From: a virus
IMG/VR virus record: IMGVR_UViG_3300037840_000235
Span: 1-48,760 of that record
Reading direction: 5' to 3' (one strand)
DNA: 48,760 nucleotides
The translations under genes and the position numbers were made by a program. Below the pieces are notes generated by a model. The model worked only from the letters and a program-made list of their open reading frames with translations. It did not search any database and was not told the origin of the DNA. Shown here piece by piece: positions 46,089-48,760 of the stretch; within the stretch, counting starts at the first letter, position 1; each line of letters starts with the position of its first letter.

Positions 46089-46558
46089 TGGCTGATCCAA
46101 CGCCAACCGCAGCCCCTCAGATTCCCCAGGGCCTCGCGGAGTTGTACGCTTTGAACGGCAAGCTGCTGTTTGATGAGACGCTCAAGGATATGTCTGAGTT
46201 GCAGAAGACCTATGAGCAACAGGCTCTCCAAGTGTTGACCGACGCGCATCAATTGGCGCTCAAAACCCAATCTGACGCCCAGTCCGCAGCCAATGTCCAT
46301 CTGCTCAACGTCATTGGGACGGCGCACAAGATGAGCGAGGCTTCGCTTGTTCACTTAGCTACCGTGGCCGCAAATGAGGAGGCCGAGCAGGAGGATGAAG
46401 CAGACACCACAATTGACGACTTGGCAAAGGTCATGGAGTCTATGACGGTGCAGCTCAACGGCGTCATCACGGCGCTCAACGCGGTGGTTGCGAATATGGC
46501 TACCGGTCGCCCGCCTGTGAACCAGAGCGGTACGACCGGCACCGCCGTTGCTTCCTAG
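46088..46558 (+). CDS. Helical protein at the end of the plus-strand operon
   Basis: 156 residues, ATG 46088, overlapping the previous TAA. Residues 15-125 are a series of amphipathic helices with heptads (ETLKDMSELQKTYEQQALQV, EDEADTTIDDLAKVMESMTV), then an Ala/Asn/Gly-rich end. A GGAGG site precedes it. Coiled-coil oligomerisation is likely. Coiled coils at this position, before the terminator and next to lysis genes, may be accessory virion or scaffold-like, but it is not recognised. Confidence 0.6.
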   Translation: MADPTPTAAPQIPQGLAELYALNGKLLFDETLKDMSELQKTYEQQALQVLTDAHQLALKTQSDAQSAANVHLLNVIGTAHKMSEASLVHLATVAANEEAEQEDEADTTIDDLAKVMESMTVQLNGVITALNAVVANMATGRPPVNQSGTTGTAVAS

Positions 46559-46585
46559 TTTTCCCGCAAGATAGTCCCGCCTCTA

Positions 46586-46617
46586 AGGGTGGCAGCGTCG
46601 GGATGCGCTGCCACCCT
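46586..46617. terminator. 12-bp perfect hairpin between convergent operons
   Basis: AGGGTGGCAGCG (46586-46597) and CGCTGCCACCCT (46606-46617) pair perfectly around an 8-base loop. No T-tract follows on either strand. It separates the plus-strand replication operon (stop at 46558) from the minus-strand lysis gene (stop at 46650), so a bidirectional terminator is the simplest reading. It shares GGGTGGCAG with the elements at 13841 and 39086. Confidence 0.65.
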
Positions 46618-46649
46618 CCCACCTCCGCAATCTTACCACTTCTACGCGC

Positions 46650-47114
46650 CTACCACATCGCCATTCTGGCTTGGCCGCGAGCCGCGTATTCGGGGTCGTA
46701 GGTGTGGCCGTGCGGGCCTCCCGTATTCCAGCAGCGGAACAGATACTCAAAGTCTACGGCTAGGTCCAACCAATAGTCTTCGGCAAACGTAGATAGCATT
46801 TGCACAGCTTGTTTCAAATTGGTTTCTGGGTTTAGTAGCTCTTCCGGCGGGCCACCGTAGTTGATGCCCATGATTTGGGTGAGGCCCCAACTGGTAGCGT
46901 TGGCGCGGAGGCGGTCATCGGCCCAGTCGGGGTGCTGTGATTGGAGGTGGGTGCAGACTTCGGGCTCATAGCGGGTGGCTGAGGGTAGGCCGTCGCTCTC
47001 GTTGGCGATGAGAGCGCCAAGGAAGGAGGGGGGAAGGGCGCTGGTTGAGAGGGCGGCGGTGATAGCCGCCCCCCACTTCGTTTTGATCTGTTGCATCAGT
47101 TCGGCATCGGTCAT
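46650..47114 (-). CDS. Endolysin (lytic-transglycosylase/lysozyme-like)
   Basis: 154 residues from ATG 47114, seven bases after AGGAG; a TTG two codons earlier is not needed. ALIANESDG (residues 35-43) places the catalytic Glu39 as in goose-type lysozyme/SLT folds. SWGLTQIMGINYG (about 74-86) is the GLxQI motif, and NPETNLKQAVQMLSTF is the conserved N-x-x-x-x-x-x-x-G-like helix. RCWNTGGPHG is a C-terminal substrate-side segment. No signal peptide, so export would need a holin. It lies at the end of the minus-strand lysis cassette. Confidence 0.8.
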   Translation of the reverse strand: MTDAELMQQIKTKWGAAITAALSTSALPPSFLGALIANESDGLPSATRYEPEVCTHLQSQHPDWADDRLRANATSWGLTQIMGINYGGPPEELLNPETNLKQAVQMLSTFAEDYWLDLAVDFEYLFRCWNTGGPHGHTYDPEYAARGQARMAMW

Positions 47115-47124
47115 CGGCAAACTC

Positions 47125-47319
47125 CTAGGGTTTGGTCACTGTTTTTGAGGCGTCGGCGGCTGAGATTCCAAGGAGCATCGCCCCGACCGCCTGCACGAAA
47201 ACTACAATGTGCTGTTGCTGCAAAGTCAGGATGACGCCCGAGCTGAAGAGCAGGGGCGGGATTGAGACGAGCAACCCTCCTACCGTTGTTTTCCAGTGTG
47301 CCAAAGCGTTTGTCAACAT
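47125..47319 (-). CDS. Holin-like small membrane protein 1
   Basis: 64 residues from ATG 47319, seven bases after AGGAGG. Two membrane spans are predicted: TTVGGLLVSIPPLLFSSGVI (about 11-30) and IVVFVQAVGAMLLGISA (about 36-54). The tail is short and basic (KTVTKP). A two-span protein beside the endolysin fits a class II/III holin. It starts 12 bases after the second membrane protein ends. A phage/phage-host signal-anchor role cannot be excluded. Confidence 0.6.
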   Translation of the reverse strand: MLTNALAHWKTTVGGLLVSIPPLLFSSGVILTLQQQHIVVFVQAVGAMLLGISAADASKTVTKP

Positions 47320-47330
47320 TTGCAAACCTC

Positions 47331-47540
47331 CTATTTTCCGCGAGTCAGATTGCCGAAGAGGGCTCCGGCGAATGAAGCCAGCAAACTTTGAAACCCTACC
47401 ACCGCAGGGGTACCGAAGCGGTCAGAGTGGTAGGCCATGAAGACAGTGACGGCGGTGAGAGGGATGCTGAGGAGCGCTAAGATGACAACGGTGCCCCCAG
47501 GGGTCGCTAGCGACGCGATGAACCGCTCCCACTTATCCAT
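47331..47540 (-). CDS. Holin-like small membrane protein 2
   Basis: 69 residues, ATG 47540, overlapping the end of the spanin-like gene by one base. The spans are TVVILALLSIPLTAVTVFMA (about 17-36) and VVGFQSLLASFAGALFGNL (about 47-65). The ends are charged (MDKWERF; TRGK). It may be the holin, or the partner (antiholin) of the 64-residue protein. The two proteins differ in sequence but share size and topology. Confidence 0.55.
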   Translation of the reverse strand: MDKWERFIASLATPGGTVVILALLSIPLTAVTVFMAYHSDRFGTPAVVGFQSLLASFAGALFGNLTRGK

Positions 47541-47983
47541 TACCGCCTTGTACCCCCCATCCTGACCTTTGCGAACAACCCCGCAATGCCAACCATCACC
47601 GAGCCAATCGCCCCGTACATCCGGTACTGAAAAGTCTGCTCCCCTTCCATCCTCGTTTTCAGTATCGCTACGTCCGAGCGCAGCTCGGAAATCTGCTCGT
47701 CATGGTGCTCCAGATGCTGCTCATGGAGCGCCAACTGCGCCTCGTTAGTGTGTTGGATGAGCATCATAATGGCGTCGGGCTCGGCCTCAGCGGGTGAGGA
47801 TTCAGCGGTTGTTTTAGTAGCCCAGGTTGAGATGACTATGGTGAAGAAGCCAGCGACGAAGAAGCCGACGGCGATATCCCGGCTCCATAATAGTATGAAG
47901 TCGCGGCGGTCGTCAGTCCAAATCTCCGCAAAGTCTAGCCACAAGGGTTTTGTCGTCCGCCACCACTCAACAAATCTGCGCAT
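47540..47983 (-). CDS. Spanin-like protein with two membrane segments and a coiled coil
   Basis: 147 residues using ATG 47983; a GTG at 47998 overlaps the upstream stop and lacks a ribosome site. A membrane span IAVGFFVAGFFTIVISTW (about 38-55) is followed by a periplasm-sized coiled coil (EQHLEHHDEQISELRSDVAI). A second hydrophobic segment (YRMYGAIGSVMVGIAGLFAK) sits at the C-terminus. Either an i-spanin-like or unimolecular-spanin-like protein, or a cell-envelope factor; no lipobox is present. First of the three membrane genes of the lysis cassette. Confidence 0.5.
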   Translation of the reverse strand: MRRFVEWWRTTKPLWLDFAEIWTDDRRDFILLWSRDIAVGFFVAGFFTIVISTWATKTTAESSPAEAEPDAIMMLIQHTNEAQLALHEQHLEHHDEQISELRSDVAILKTRMEGEQTFQYRMYGAIGSVMVGIAGLFAKVRMGGTRR

Positions 47984-47985
47984 GG

Positions 47986-48760
47986 TCAAGGTCCGCACCT
48001 TCTTGTGACAAAGTATGTGAAACCGTTAGCTGTCGGAGTGCCGTTAAAGGTGAAGACGGGGGCCGTGGCTGAGAAGGTGGATTGGTAGAAACCTTCGCCC
48101 GCCGCCGCCGTGTGAGTGCCGCCGTGTATGTTTAGCTCGCAAATTACGCCCGCGTCAGGGAGAGGGTTAGTGAGGGTGTCGGTGGCGGTCGGGTTAGCGG
48201 CGGTGGTGGTGCCAGTGGTGATGGTCCATGAGCAAGTCTGCCCGTCTCCATGCACAGCCGTAACCGTGGCGCTACCCGTCGATTGCCACCCCGCGCTCAG
48301 CGCTAGCTCCCCATTTGTACACGCGGCCCCCTGGTTCGCCGCCACCACCTGCCCTAGCAGCCAGCCATTCTCCGTCTGTATGTCACTAGTGCTATCGCGG
48401 GCGGGCGCGGTGTAGGCGGTGGGGGTGAATGAGCCATCGTCGTTAAAGGTGTAGATGGAGGCGGGGATACAAAGGGAGTTAGCGCCGGTAGCGGCGTTTT
48501 TGAGGTAGTGGGCGGTGTCTCCGACTAAGACATCAAAGCAGCGGGCGCTCGTTGAGTCGGCTGAGCCAGGATAGGTCAGGCGGTTGTAGTGGGTTGAGTC
48601 CAAGCTGGCGTTGTTGTTGATAGGGCTGTAGGCGACGGGGGCGGTCGAGTTTTTGGTGCTGACGCCGCCGGGCCAGTTAAGGTCATGGACTACGACGTAG
48701 TATTGGTAGGGGGTGGCGCAGGCCCCAGAACCGCAAACGGCGGAGGCTGCGCCGCCGGTA
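47986..48760 (-). CDS. Tail-fibre/adhesin-like protein, partial (start beyond window edge)
   Basis: The frame is open from the window end (first complete codon 48759) to the TGA at 47986, 257 codons, so the N-terminus is missing. The visible part has YYVVVHDLNWPGG and STKNSTAPVAYSP, then an FN3-like SADSTSARCFDVLVGDTAHY. It ends in a beta-rich, Thr/Gly/Ala-rich C-terminal domain with VTRRCGP. Two or three Cys pairs are present. The composition matches the spikes at 1-4617. It lies next to the lysis genes. It could be the C-terminal part of the gene cut at base 1, but the frames differ by one base. Confidence 0.65.
   Translation of the reverse strand, partial: TGGAASAVCGSGACATPYQYYVVVHDLNWPGGVSTKNSTAPVAYSPINNNASLDSTHYNRLTYPGSADSTSARCFDVLVGDTAHYLKNAATGANSLCIPASIYTFNDDGSFTPTAYTAPARDSTSDIQTENGWLLGQVVAANQGAACTNGELALSAGWQSTGSATVTAVHGDGQTCSWTITTGTTTAANPTATDTLTNPLPDAGVICELNIHGGTHTAAAGEGFYQSTFSATAPVFTFNGTPTANGFTYFVTRRCGP

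Noticed and set aside
1-48760. Temperate lifestyle or diversity-generating retroelement
   Set aside because: No integrase, attachment site, reverse transcriptase or template/variable repeat pair was found; the single XRE protein alone is not evidence of lysogeny.

Overview
The window reads as a GC-rich, tightly packed double-stranded DNA phage genome, or nearly all of one. The late block holds a small terminase, a P-loop/nuclease large terminase, a portal of about 830 residues, a scaffold, an HK97-type capsid protein, an adaptor and nozzle pair, ejection-type internal proteins and a lysis cassette. No tail tube, tape measure or sheath gene is seen, so a short-tailed (podovirus-like) virion is the best reading. 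No integrase, excisionase, phage RNA polymerase, reverse transcriptase or tRNA was recognised. The host cannot be fixed from the sequence. Shine-Dalgarno sites close to AGGAGG are frequent, so it is a bacterium using canonical initiation. Cys-rich, Thr/Ser/Gly-rich spikes with Sec-like leaders would fit a Gram-negative environmental host, perhaps Acidobacteriota, but that is only an impression.

Layout. (1) 29.8 kb down to 1, minus strand: the late operon. From 5' to 3' on that strand it has terS, a tiny membrane protein, terL, an adhesin/accessory block (27.1-21.2 kb: beta-helix spike, FN3 protein, His-rich protein, leader-bearing surface protein), portal, scaffold, capsid, conserved small structural genes, adaptor, nozzle, GNAT-like protein, three ejection-type proteins and two related spikes. 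(2) 29.9-34.6 kb, plus strand: a short XRE-type regulator, then an early block of small, mostly unrecognised genes including a pentapeptide-repeat protein and a small lipoprotein. (3) 34.8-35.9 kb, minus strand: one P-loop ATPase with a long structured leader. (4) 36.1-46.6 kb, plus strand: replication/recombination operon with an XPD/DinG-like Fe-S helicase, PD-(D/E)XK nuclease, RecA-like (Sak4-type) ATPase, ERCC4-type nuclease and a UDG-DNA polymerase I fusion. (5) 46.6-48.76 kb, minus strand: tail-like protein, three small membrane proteins and an endolysin. The gene cut at base 1 and the gene cut at base 48760 are both minus-strand virion-type genes. Region 5 therefore looks like the downstream continuation of region 1 in a circular or permuted molecule, although the two edges do not join in frame.

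The plus-strand early and replication operons are marked by two sigma70-like promoters whose -10 boxes lie 6-7 bases before the start codon, suggesting leaderless mRNAs. Most genes overlap or abut (ATGA, TAATG, TGATG), so coupling is probably the rule. The most unusual features are: two mutually exclusive hairpins next to a ribosome binding site at 35.95-36.02 kb; a 125-base imperfect palindrome with a (TA)7 tract at 34.64-34.76 kb; several 60-70 base closed-helix intergenic elements; two long out-of-frame gene overlaps; a zinc ribbon inside the portal; Sec-type leaders on several virion-type proteins; and a DNA polymerase whose O-helix motif is one residue short.
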